The position numbers were made by a program, and so were the translations under genes. Under the pieces are notes generated by a model, which saw only the letters and a program-made list of their open reading frames with translations, was not told the origin of the DNA and did no database searches. From assembly GCA_002424625.1 (NCBI GenBank), contig DIKR01000036.1, positions 2,585 through 52,577 of the forward strand: DNA of 49,993 nt, read 5' to 3'. Source of the stretch: Desulfuromonadaceae bacterium UBA5613. GTDB lineage: Bacteria; Desulfobacterota; Desulfuromonadia; Desulfuromonadales; UBA2197. This document shows, one piece after another, positions 39,191-47,077 of this stretch (the first letter of the stretch is position 1; every line of letters starts with the position of its first letter).

Positions 39191-40315
39191 TCATCTCCTT
39201 AGATTTTCCGGTAAAACCCAGCGGATCAACAATCTCCCCCCCAGCCACACTCCCGGCAGTATCCCCGCTAAAAACAAAAGACTTTGCACAGAAAAGATCG
39301 GCAATCCTCCCCACAGATGTTGAATATTACAGCCTGCCGCCATGCGTGATGCCAGCCCCATTAACAGTCCGCCAACCAGAACCGAGCTGGTCTGCCGCCA
39401 GTTCGCCGCCGCCGACCAACGCCATTCCCCGAGTTGCCAGGCAGAGAGCGCCGAACCGAGAATGATGCCGATAATCAGGGGATATTGCATCACAGCAATG
39501 CCGTCAAAAGTCGGACCGGGGCCGGCAATTAGCGGGCCCGGAACAAATGGAAAGACAATGGGCGTCTGCGTCTGAAAGAACGGCGTGGCGGCCAGATGTC
39601 CGGGGATCAGCAGCTGTTCAAGATGTGCAGCAAGCTTGGCATATGACGTCGTCACCCCCAGAGAGCGGCCGTAAAGAATGACTGACAGCGCCCCCACTCC
39701 GGCCAAAGCCAACGCAGCGTAAAGCGGCGGGATATAACCCTTCATCTCTCGCCAACCGGGGAGCGGGGCAAAGGTCTGCGGTCGCCAAAAGATGAGCAGG
39801 CCGGTCGCGACCATCAGGGACAGAACAAAAACCCAGGGAGGGAGACCGCTCCATTGCGGCAAAGTCACCGTCTGCGGCCCGAAGCTCGTCATCTTCTTGA
39901 GCGTGCTCCAGAAGGGATGAATCTCAGCGTAAAGTGCACTGCCGGCAATCAGGCCGATCAACGCCCAAAGCGCCAGACGTGAGCCGGATCCGAGTCGATA
40001 AAGAGTCCCGACGACACAGCCGCCGGCCAGCACCATCCCGACCCCGAACAGTCCTCCGCCAAAGACGGTGACCAGCGACGGAACGCCGAACACCGGCAGG
40101 GCAAAGGATTCAGTGCCGGCCAGGGTACGGACGAGCTCAAAGAGGATCGCACTGAGCGTTACCAGGATCAACAGCGACGCCAGCAAAGTGGTACTGCGAA
40201 ACAGGAAAAAATCACGGAATGTCGCGGTCATGCAAAAATCGCTGCGCTGCATGATCGCCCCGGCCAGCAGACCGAGGAAGAGACCCAAAAGCATTGTTGT
40301 CAGAACAGGAAACAT
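39191..40315 (-). CDS. YeeE/YedE (TsuA-type) sulfur-compound transporter
   Basis: A 374-aa membrane protein with about ten hydrophobic segments made of two DUF395-type halves. The pore-type cysteines are in VLAGGCVVGTLYRLGSG (first half) and AAGCNIQHLWGGLPIFS (second half); TTMLLGLFLGLLAGAIMQRSDFCMT is the usual N-terminus. Characterised relatives take up thiosulfate (TsuA/YeeE) or are linked to selenium. Pairing with a TusA-like gene repeats the well-known yeeE-yeeD arrangement. It is first in its operon. Confidence 0.9.
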   Translation of the reverse strand: MFPVLTTMLLGLFLGLLAGAIMQRSDFCMTATFRDFFLFRSTTLLASLLILVTLSAILFELVRTLAGTESFALPVFGVPSLVTVFGGGLFGVGMVLAGGCVVGTLYRLGSGSRLALWALIGLIAGSALYAEIHPFWSTLKKMTSFGPQTVTLPQWSGLPPWVFVLSLMVATGLLIFWRPQTFAPLPGWREMKGYIPPLYAALALAGVGALSVILYGRSLGVTTSYAKLAAHLEQLLIPGHLAATPFFQTQTPIVFPFVPGPLIAGPGPTFDGIAVMQYPLIIGIILGSALSAWQLGEWRWSAAANWRQTSSVLVGGLLMGLASRMAAGCNIQHLWGGLPIFSVQSLLFLAGILPGVWLGGRLLIRWVLPENLRR

Positions 40316-40359
40316 GGCTTCTCATAATTTGCAGGAAGTATCATCCCTTACAATATATT

Positions 40360-40388
40360 AGAATACTATTATTCTGCTGCGCTGACAA
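40360..40388 (-). promoter_or_regulatory. promoter of the YeeE-TusA-kinase operon with an overlapping dyad
   Basis: Minus strand TTGTCA (40383-40388), an exact 17-nt spacer and TATTCT (40360-40365). The inverted repeat AGAATA-CTAT-TATTCT (40360-40375) covers the -10, a position where a bound repressor would block transcription. Confidence 0.55.
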
Positions 40389-40447
40389 CACCTTAAAAAA
40401 AACAAACCTTAAACAGAGAAAAATCAGCATGCCTGCAGCGGAAAAAT

Positions 40448-41551
40448 CTATGCCTGCGTCATTTGCTTCAGGATCGTTTGCAGTTGAAAACGCTTCGGGG
40501 CCATGGTGCGGATCAAGGAAATCTTCTCGGCATCCTCGCCACTGAGCTTGGAGACGAATTCATGCAGCGCTAAAAAGAGTTCCGACATTTTCTTCGAGAC
40601 CCGCAGATAAGGCAGGCCACTCTCGGCGAGGATCAACTGGGTGATCGGTGCGATCCCGGAGATACCGGTGATAATCAGGCCGACCAGACGATTGCGGTAT
40701 TCCGGGCGGTGCTGATAAAGGTTGGCAAGGGTAACGATCAGCTCATTGCGGGAATTGGTGACGAGCAGAAGAGTGTTCTCCTTGATCTGGTCGACCATGC
40801 GCTGCGTCGAACCGGCCCCCAGATCGACATGATGGATAATACGCGTCAAGGCGTCAGGATCTCCGTGCACTTTGGCGTCGAGGAGCTTGGCGACCCGTTT
40901 CAGGGTCGGATTGGCCAGAGTCGGCAGGTAGTCAAAACCACCGACAACGGTGAAGTCAGCAGCGGCAAAGGCGAGACGGAGATATTCGAGACTCGTTTCA
41001 CGGTGATTGATATGCAGCTTGTTGGCAACCAGCATGCGCACCCGCGCCCCGCATTCGCGATAAAGAGCGAGATTGAGGGCCACCGCATCGATGACACTGC
41101 CAATCCCGCCGCCGGTGATCATCAGCACCGGCGCATCAAGCAGGGCCGCCACCCGGGCGTTACTCAGACCGAGGACAGCGCCGACACCGCTATGTCCGGC
41201 CCCTTCGATCACCAGCAGGTCGCACTGCGCTTCGAGTTGCGCCACCGCCGTCAGGATTGCATCTTCCAGGGCGGCTACCGGAAGTTCGCCACGGATGGCC
41301 CGCTGTGTCATCCCCGGCGTGACCACAACCGGGCACATCAACTCCAGCTGCGCTTCGAGCCCAAAGACCTGGGCAACCGTCAGCGCATCTTTATCGATCT
41401 GCCCGCCGGAATAATCGACCGGCTTCGGCCCGACCGGTTTGATAAATGCGATACGCAGGCCGGCGTTACGCGCCAGATGCAGCAGCGCGATACTGGTCGT
41501 TGTTTTCCCGGCATTCTGATCTGTGGCTGAAATGTAGATCTTTTGAGCCAT
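40448..41551 (-). CDS. BioD-like P-loop / DRTGG-domain protein (phosphotransacetylase N-terminal-like)
   Basis: A 367-aa protein. The N-terminal about 200 residues are a dethiobiotin-synthetase-type P-loop ATPase (ISATDQNAGKTTTS, 8-20; LLVIEGAGHSGVGAVLGL). From about 215 to 330 lies a DRTGG domain (NELIVTLANLYQ, LVGLIITGI). The same two domains precede the acetyltransferase part of long phosphotransacetylases, but no transacetylase domain is present. The role is probably regulatory or nucleotide-sensing; unknown. It follows uvrC by 33 nt. Confidence 0.8.
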   Translation of the reverse strand: MAQKIYISATDQNAGKTTTSIALLHLARNAGLRIAFIKPVGPKPVDYSGGQIDKDALTVAQVFGLEAQLELMCPVVVTPGMTQRAIRGELPVAALEDAILTAVAQLEAQCDLLVIEGAGHSGVGAVLGLSNARVAALLDAPVLMITGGGIGSVIDAVALNLALYRECGARVRMLVANKLHINHRETSLEYLRLAFAAADFTVVGGFDYLPTLANPTLKRVAKLLDAKVHGDPDALTRIIHHVDLGAGSTQRMVDQIKENTLLLVTNSRNELIVTLANLYQHRPEYRNRLVGLIITGISGIAPITQLILAESGLPYLRVSKKMSELFLALHEFVSKLSGEDAEKISLIRTMAPKRFQLQTILKQMTQA

Positions 41552-41584
41552 CGCAACACGTCCTTTGTTCGGGGTGAATGGATC

Positions 41585-43450
41585 TCAAACTTGAAATTCG
41601 TTACCCTCAATGCCGACGGCAGAGTGTAAACCATCATAAATTCGCCGGGCCGATTTGACGCCGACCCCCGGCGCAGCCGCAAGTTCTTCTATAGTCGCGG
41701 CGCGCAACTGGCGCAGGCTGCCAAAATAGCGCAGGAGCTCAAGACGGGTCTTCGGTCCGACACCGGGGATCTGCTCCAGCTGCGAGCCCAGCAACCTCGC
41801 CTTGCGCTTTTGCCGGTGATACGTAATGGCAAAACGATGCGCTTCATCGCGCAATCGCTGTAACATCCGCAGGGCTGCCGAGCCGGCAGGGAAGAGGATC
41901 GGAGTCTGGCTGCCGGGGCGAAAGAAGCGTTCCTGACTGCGCAGCGTGGCATTCCCGGCGACCTTTTCCCGCCGCGCCTTGGCAATGGAGGCAATCTCGA
42001 CCTGCGCCGCCAGCCCCTTGCTGGCGATCAACTCAGTTAAAATCCCCAACTGCCCGCGGCCGCCATCGACGAGAATCAGATCGGGGAAGATCCCTTCCTG
42101 CTGCGCCCGGTCGAGGCGCCGGTTCAGGACTTCGTTCAAAGCGGCATAGTCATCAGCATGCCCGTCCAGGGTCTTGACCTCATAGCGCCGGTAAGCCTCT
42201 TTCGCCGGCAGGCCGTCGATAAAGACCACCATCGAACCGACAACGCTCCCCCCCTGCATATTCGAAATATCAAAACACTCCATGCGCGCCGGGACCTTTT
42301 CCAGTCCCAGTCGGGCAGAAAGCTCCTGCAGAATTGTAATCGCGACTTCCTCCGGCCCCTTTTCGCCAAAGTGCTCCCGGGCATTTTGCACCGCCAACTC
42401 GACAAGATCGCGTTTATCGCCGCGCTGCGGGACGATCAGACGGACCCGGGTGCTGCTCTTTTCTCCCAGCCATTCACTCAGCACCTCGCTGCTGGCGCAG
42501 GGCGAGGGGAGGAGGATCAGAGGCGGCGGAGTATTGCTGTGATCATAAAACTGCTGCAGAGCAAGACCAAGCAGCTCCGGTTCCTCCATGGCACTGTGCA
42601 GACGATAACTGCGCCGGTCGATAAGGCGGCCACGGCGGATGATCAGGGCAACGATGGCAGATTCCCGCCCGTCCCCCCACAGCCCGAAGACATCACAATC
42701 ACCGCCGCCATGCGCGACGACCTTCTGCCGCTCTACGGTTGCCTTGATCGCCCCGATCCGGTCGCGCAGCAGCGCCGCTTCTTCGAAGCGCATCGCCCTG
42801 GCCGCTTCCCGCATCTGCCCTTGCAACAGTTTGAGCACATCATCCTCTCGACCGGACAGGAGGGCGATGGCCCCGCGGACCAGCCCGGCATAATCCTCCC
42901 GGCTGATTTTGCCGTGACAGGGGCCGCTGCACTGACCGATCTGAAAATAGAGGCAGGGGCGCTGACGGCGCGCACAATATTCGGCGGAGAGGCGGCGCAA
43001 AGGAAAGATGCGATAAAGTTGCTTAAGGGTCTCTTTGACCGCCGTCGAAGAAGAGTAGGGGCCAAAGTAAAGGGCGCCATCGGCGCTGACCTGGCGGACG
43101 ATGCGCAATCCAGGATAAGGCTCACGCAGATCGATCCGCAACGAGACATAAGTCTTGTCGTCGCGCAGATCGATATTGTAGCGGGGACGGTGCGCCTTGA
43201 TCAGGGTGTTTTCCAGGATCAGCGCTTCCTTCTCGGTATCGGTGACGATCGTCTCAATGCTCGCGGTCCGCGCCATAAGGAACCGGATCTGCGGACGGCT
43301 GTCCTGCTCCGGACGCAGATAACTGCGCAAACGGGCCCGGAGATTCTGCGCCTTGCCGACATAAAGGACGACGCCGTCCTCCCCCTTCATCAGATAGACA
43401 CCGGGGCGGGTCGGATAATCCTGCGGCAAAAACTGTTGTTTTGGGCTCAT
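41585..43450 (-). CDS. uvrC: excinuclease ABC subunit C
   Basis: It makes the two incisions in UvrABC nucleotide excision repair. A 621-aa protein: an N-terminal GIY-YIG nuclease (RPGVYLMKGEDGVVLYVGKAQNLRARL), the UVR motif for UvrB contact (around residue 200-240), the UvrC RNase-H-like half (VPARMECFDISNMQGG, DLILVDGGRGQL), and C-terminal helix-hairpin-helix repeats (IPGVGPKTRLELL, APGVGVKSARRIYDGL). I start at 43450, about 15 residues before PGVY, as in the family. An ATG 17 codons earlier is possible but has its AAGG merged with the start codon. Confidence 0.96.
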   Translation of the reverse strand: MSPKQQFLPQDYPTRPGVYLMKGEDGVVLYVGKAQNLRARLRSYLRPEQDSRPQIRFLMARTASIETIVTDTEKEALILENTLIKAHRPRYNIDLRDDKTYVSLRIDLREPYPGLRIVRQVSADGALYFGPYSSSTAVKETLKQLYRIFPLRRLSAEYCARRQRPCLYFQIGQCSGPCHGKISREDYAGLVRGAIALLSGREDDVLKLLQGQMREAARAMRFEEAALLRDRIGAIKATVERQKVVAHGGGDCDVFGLWGDGRESAIVALIIRRGRLIDRRSYRLHSAMEEPELLGLALQQFYDHSNTPPPLILLPSPCASSEVLSEWLGEKSSTRVRLIVPQRGDKRDLVELAVQNAREHFGEKGPEEVAITILQELSARLGLEKVPARMECFDISNMQGGSVVGSMVVFIDGLPAKEAYRRYEVKTLDGHADDYAALNEVLNRRLDRAQQEGIFPDLILVDGGRGQLGILTELIASKGLAAQVEIASIAKARREKVAGNATLRSQERFFRPGSQTPILFPAGSAALRMLQRLRDEAHRFAITYHRQKRKARLLGSQLEQIPGVGPKTRLELLRYFGSLRQLRAATIEELAAAPGVGVKSARRIYDGLHSAVGIEGNEFQV

Positions 43451-43591
43451 CACATCCAACCGCCTGTTGACTTGCTGTTGCCACCTGCTGATAATAGCCA
43501 TCCTTGGTGGACAAAAGCATTTTATACCGCAACCCGGCCCGCCCGCGCAAAGTTTTCACGTGGGCACAACCGCAAAAGATGGAGATAATGT

Positions 43592-43822
43592 ATGTGTCTG
43601 GCCGTACCGATGCGCGTTGTAACGATCGAGGGCGATGTGGCGATCTGCGAAATCGACGGAGTCCGTCGTGAAGCAAATTTGATGATGGTTGATGCTGTCG
43701 CGATCAACGATTATGTCCTCATCCACGCCGGTTTTGCCATTGAGAAACTCGATGAGGACGAAGCCGAAGAGACGCTGCGACTGATGCGCGAGGTCCTGGC
43801 CCAGGGAATCCTGCCGGAATGA
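43592..43822 (+). CDS. hypC: hydrogenase maturation chaperone HypC
   Basis: A 76-aa HypC/HybG protein starting MCLAVPM; Cys2, exposed after Met removal, contacts HypD and the iron centre. It shuttles the Fe(CN)2CO unit of [NiFe] hydrogenase. GGAGA lies before the ATG. It overlaps hypD by 4 nt. Confidence 0.97.
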   Translation: MCLAVPMRVVTIEGDVAICEIDGVRREANLMMVDAVAINDYVLIHAGFAIEKLDEDEAEETLRLMREVLAQGILPE

Positions 43823-44916
43823 AGCACAGCAGCGAATATCGCGATCCGGTCATTGCCGCTAAACTCCTCGCCGAAATCACCGAACTGGTTACCGATTATC
43901 CGGGGGTCATGACCCTCATGGAGGTCTGTGGTACCCATACCATGGCGATCCATCAGCACGGCATCCGCACGCTGCTGCCGCCGCAGATCCGCCTGATCTC
44001 CGGGCCCGGCTGTCCGGTCTGCGTCACGCCGATCAACTATGTCGATCATGCCATCGCCCTGTCGCGCCGGCCGCAAACGATCATCGCCACCTTTGGCGAC
44101 ATGATGCGCGTCCCCGGCTCATCCAGCAACCTGTTGCGGGAAAAAGCGCAAGGTGCCGAGGTCCGTATCGTCTACTCTCCCCTTGATGCCGTCGCGCTCG
44201 CGGAAAAGAATTCATCAGTCGCGATCGTCTTTCTCGGTATCGGCTTCGAGACCACCGCCCCGACCATTGCCGGTTCGATCCTTACGGCGCAGCGCCGCGG
44301 TCTGAACAACTTCTTTGTCCTCGGCGCCCATAAAACCATGCCGACACCGATGCAGGCTCTCGCCGCTGACCCGGAACTGCAGGTCAGCGGTTTTCTCACG
44401 CCCGCCCACGTCAGCGCGGTTATCGGCGCCGATGCCTACCAACCACTGGTCGCGAACTGCCACATCCCTTGTGTTGTCACCGGTTTTGAACCCCTCGATG
44501 TCCTGCTCGGCATCAAGATGCTTGCCCGCCAGATCATTGCCGGCGAAGCTAAAGTCGAGATCGAGTACAGCCGTCTGGTGCGCCCAGAAGGGAATCGCAA
44601 AGCACAGCAGCTCCTCGCCCAGGTCTTTATCCCGAGTGATGCGCGCTGGCGCGGCATCGGCATCATCCCCAACTCCGGCCTCGACTTCCGGCCGGAATAC
44701 GCGGACTTCGACGCCGCCATACAATTACCGGTGACGGTGGAGGAGTCGATCGAACCGGCCGGCTGCCGCTGCGGCGACATCCTCAAAGGGAAGATCGCGC
44801 CGCAGGAATGTCCCCTCTTTGCCCGGCGCTGCACGCCGCAGGATCCGGTCGGCGCCTGCATGGTCTCCAGTGAAGGGACCTGCGCCGCAGCCTACAAATA
44901 CGGCGACCACGATTGA
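43819..44916 (+). CDS. hypD: hydrogenase maturation factor HypD
   Basis: With HypC it assembles the Fe(CN)2CO group of [NiFe] hydrogenases. The 365-aa protein shows Cys37 in MEVCGTHT, C65 and C68 in GPGCPVC (matching Cys41, 69 and 72 of E. coli HypD), GIGFETTAPTIA, and a C-terminal cysteine cluster (GCRCGDIL, ECPLFARRCTP, EGTCAAAYKYG) binding a [4Fe-4S] centre. It follows hypC with an ATGA overlap. No hypE, hypF, hypA, hypB or hydrogenase gene is in the window. Confidence 0.97.
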   Translation: MKHSSEYRDPVIAAKLLAEITELVTDYPGVMTLMEVCGTHTMAIHQHGIRTLLPPQIRLISGPGCPVCVTPINYVDHAIALSRRPQTIIATFGDMMRVPGSSSNLLREKAQGAEVRIVYSPLDAVALAEKNSSVAIVFLGIGFETTAPTIAGSILTAQRRGLNNFFVLGAHKTMPTPMQALAADPELQVSGFLTPAHVSAVIGADAYQPLVANCHIPCVVTGFEPLDVLLGIKMLARQIIAGEAKVEIEYSRLVRPEGNRKAQQLLAQVFIPSDARWRGIGIIPNSGLDFRPEYADFDAAIQLPVTVEESIEPAGCRCGDILKGKIAPQECPLFARRCTPQDPVGACMVSSEGTCAAAYKYGDHD

Positions 44917-45086
44917 ACTTTGCCTGAATCGATTATCGTTGTGGGAGCGGGCTCAGAATTTGGCTATTTGGGCAGCGAAGTTGGCAAGTACCTCTATCTC
45001 GGCTCGTCGAGTGTAAGTCTGTCGGCAAAACGGGGTGAGAAGTACTTGAAAGCCGAAAAATGGTAAGGGCGCAGATTATTTTTTTT

Positions 45087-45135
45087 AGCTCCCCCTCCTT
45101 ATTCAAGGAGGAGGCTGGTGGGTGGTGGGTGGTGG
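45087..45135. repeat. half copy of the palindromic repeat, with GGTGGGT tandem tail
   Basis: AGCTCCCCCTCCTTATTCAA-type arm with its inner hairpin, ending in repeated GGTGGGTGGT. It corresponds to one arm of the elements at 32268 and 49921. The remaining gap 44917-45086 between hypD and the DUF294 gene shows no convincing gene. Confidence 0.75.
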
Positions 45136-45138
45136 ATT

Positions 45139-47052
45139 TTAAAAAGCGCTGCGCGCAAAGTGCCGGCGGGTGGCGTCCTGCAACTTGCTGACCGCCTGCA
45201 ACGCTTCTTTGAGAAGTTCCCGTTCCGGCTTGGCCAGAGTCAGGGGATTGAAGTAGGAAGAGGGTAATTGCCCAGCATCGACCTGGGCCAGTTCATTGCG
45301 CAGCCGCAGATAACTCAGGGCTTCAAAGGCCGCGCGCACATGTTCGGCGGTCTCGCTGTCGAAGACATTCAGCCCTTCCAGGCCGCTCAACCGGTCGAGG
45401 GTGCGGGTCACCGGCAGCCGCCGCTCCAAAGCAAAGATGCGAATGCAATCGACCAGATAGATCAGCCCGCCTTGCTTGATCGACATCTCGCCCTGATGCT
45501 CGCCGCTCTTCTCCAGGACAAAGCGCCCAAGGAGACTCAAGGGGACTTTGTGGCGGAGATCGAGGGTCATCATCTGATACAAAAAACCTTCGAAAGCCTC
45601 GATCTCGCTGGCAATAGCGACGCGCAGATCATGGGCGAGGTCAACTTCGCCATACAGGGGGAGAAAGTCGAAAAAGATGGAGGAAGAGCGAATCTTCATC
45701 GGCTCGGGATCGTTCACCCAATCCTGAATCCGGCGCTTCCAGGTGCGAAGCGTGCCGCGCCAGGGCGGGTTACTCGCCATCACCCCCCCTTCGCAAAGGG
45801 GATAGCCGACCGCCAGAAGATTCTTTGTCAGCGCCGTACCGAAGCGGGCAAAGAACTCCTCGGCCGCGCGGGCCGTGGCTTGATCCGGGAGATCTTCCCA
45901 GATCAAGCCGTGATCCTGATCCGGGGCAAGGAGCATCTCGCGCCGTCCCGCACTCCCCATCACCAGCAGCGACCAGCGCACCGCCGGCGGCTCCTTCCCG
46001 GCTGCCGCCAACTGCGCCAGGGTCAACTCGCAGGTGCGGCGCATGATGCCGTGATGGATGTAAGTGAGGACTTCGAGGATCTCCGGCGTGCCGCGATTTT
46101 CGGCCAGAAAGGAACGGACCAAGGGGGGGAGACTGTTGCGAATCTGCGCCAGCCCGGCCAGAGTCGCTTCTTCCCGGACATTGCCTAAAAGGAGCATCGG
46201 CTCCTGACTGCGATAATGCAGGAGATCGCGCGGCGTGACGATGCCGGCCAGCTCGCCATCGGTGACGACGAAGAGGGCCTTGAGGCGGCGGCTCTGCATC
46301 AAGGCCATCGCTTCAAACATATAGGCATCGGGCGGCAGGAAAGCGGGAGCCGCCAGCATGAGATCGCCGGCTGTGCATTGCTGCGGGTCTTGCTGATCAA
46401 CCAGGAAGTGGGTGACCAGCTCCCGTTCGCTGACCAGTCCGACCGGACAATTCTGCGCATCGACGACAGCCAGCAGCCCGACGCCGTGGGCTGCCAGAAG
46501 CGGCGCGATCTCCAGGGCCGGCAGCGTCTTCGGCACGCTGAGCACCGGGGTGGTCATGATCTCGGAGAGCCGCTTCTTGAAAGGGTAGGCTTCGAGTTGC
46601 GTCGGCGTCCCCTGCGTCGGCGTGGCAACAATCTGGCGGTACAGTTGGCGGATGCGGGACAGGACGATGCGGGTAAAGTAGGCGCCGACGCGGGGATGGC
46701 GGGCCGCCACCGCTTTCAAGGTCGCGGCGGGGATCAACCAACACTCGGTGCGCAGCGCCGCCCGGGCCCCGCCGGTGTAAGTCTCGCCGCTAAAGATCGG
46801 TGTGCCGCCGAAGAACTGCCCCTCCTTACGATAATCGACGACCATATCGCCACCACCGGGAGAATTGACGACGATCTCGACCAAACCGCTGCGAACGATA
46901 TAAAGCCAGCCGGTCGGGTCATCCTTCTGGTGAAAGATAAAGGTCCCGGCCGGATAGACTTCGCTACGGGCGGTGCTCGCCAGCTCGCTAAAGCTCTCTT
47001 CCGAAAGGCGGTCAAAAGGTTCGGTTTCGCGCAGATGTTTTTTCAGCGGCAT
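45139..47052 (-). CDS. cyclic-nucleotide-binding / CBS / DUF294 nucleotidyltransferase-like protein
   Basis: A 637-aa cytoplasmic regulator-like protein. Residues about 5-130 form a CAP_ED cyclic-nucleotide-binding fold (FHQKDDPTGWLYIVRSG). A CBS pair lies about 160-285 (MTTPVLSVPKTLPALEIAPLLAAHGVG; LMLAAPAFLPPDAYMFEA). Residues about 340-480 are DUF294, a nucleotidyltransferase with LLVMGSAGRREMLLAPDQDHGLIW. A C-terminal substrate-binding-like domain (480-637) ends it. This architecture is regularly found beside DUF4212/SSS symporters, as here (25 nt downstream of the symporter), suggesting control of uptake; the mechanism is unknown. The start at 47052 has AAAGG upstream and gives the family N-terminus. 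Confidence 0.9.
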   Translation of the reverse strand: MPLKKHLRETEPFDRLSEESFSELASTARSEVYPAGTFIFHQKDDPTGWLYIVRSGLVEIVVNSPGGGDMVVDYRKEGQFFGGTPIFSGETYTGGARAALRTECWLIPAATLKAVAARHPRVGAYFTRIVLSRIRQLYRQIVATPTQGTPTQLEAYPFKKRLSEIMTTPVLSVPKTLPALEIAPLLAAHGVGLLAVVDAQNCPVGLVSERELVTHFLVDQQDPQQCTAGDLMLAAPAFLPPDAYMFEAMALMQSRRLKALFVVTDGELAGIVTPRDLLHYRSQEPMLLLGNVREEATLAGLAQIRNSLPPLVRSFLAENRGTPEILEVLTYIHHGIMRRTCELTLAQLAAAGKEPPAVRWSLLVMGSAGRREMLLAPDQDHGLIWEDLPDQATARAAEEFFARFGTALTKNLLAVGYPLCEGGVMASNPPWRGTLRTWKRRIQDWVNDPEPMKIRSSSIFFDFLPLYGEVDLAHDLRVAIASEIEAFEGFLYQMMTLDLRHKVPLSLLGRFVLEKSGEHQGEMSIKQGGLIYLVDCIRIFALERRLPVTRTLDRLSGLEGLNVFDSETAEHVRAAFEALSYLRLRNELAQVDAGQLPSSYFNPLTLAKPERELLKEALQAVSKLQDATRRHFARSAF

Positions 47053-47077
47053 GGCTTGGCCTTTGGCGGAAGTAGAT

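Noticed and set aside
43540..43592. Sigma54 (-24/-12) promoter before hypC
   Set aside because: GGGCAC and CCGCAAA are present, but the GG-to-GC spacing is 7-8 rather than 10 bases.
44940..44957. TTGTGGGAGCGGGCTC reminiscent of a Pseudomonas REP sequence
   Set aside because: Only one short half-match, with no inverted partner or second copy in the window.
44917..45062. 48-codon open stretch continuing the hypD frame after its stop, with TTG or GTG starts
   Set aside because: No ribosome site, mixed codon use and no family resemblance. HypD ends at its normal C-terminus, so neither readthrough nor a hypE remnant is supported.
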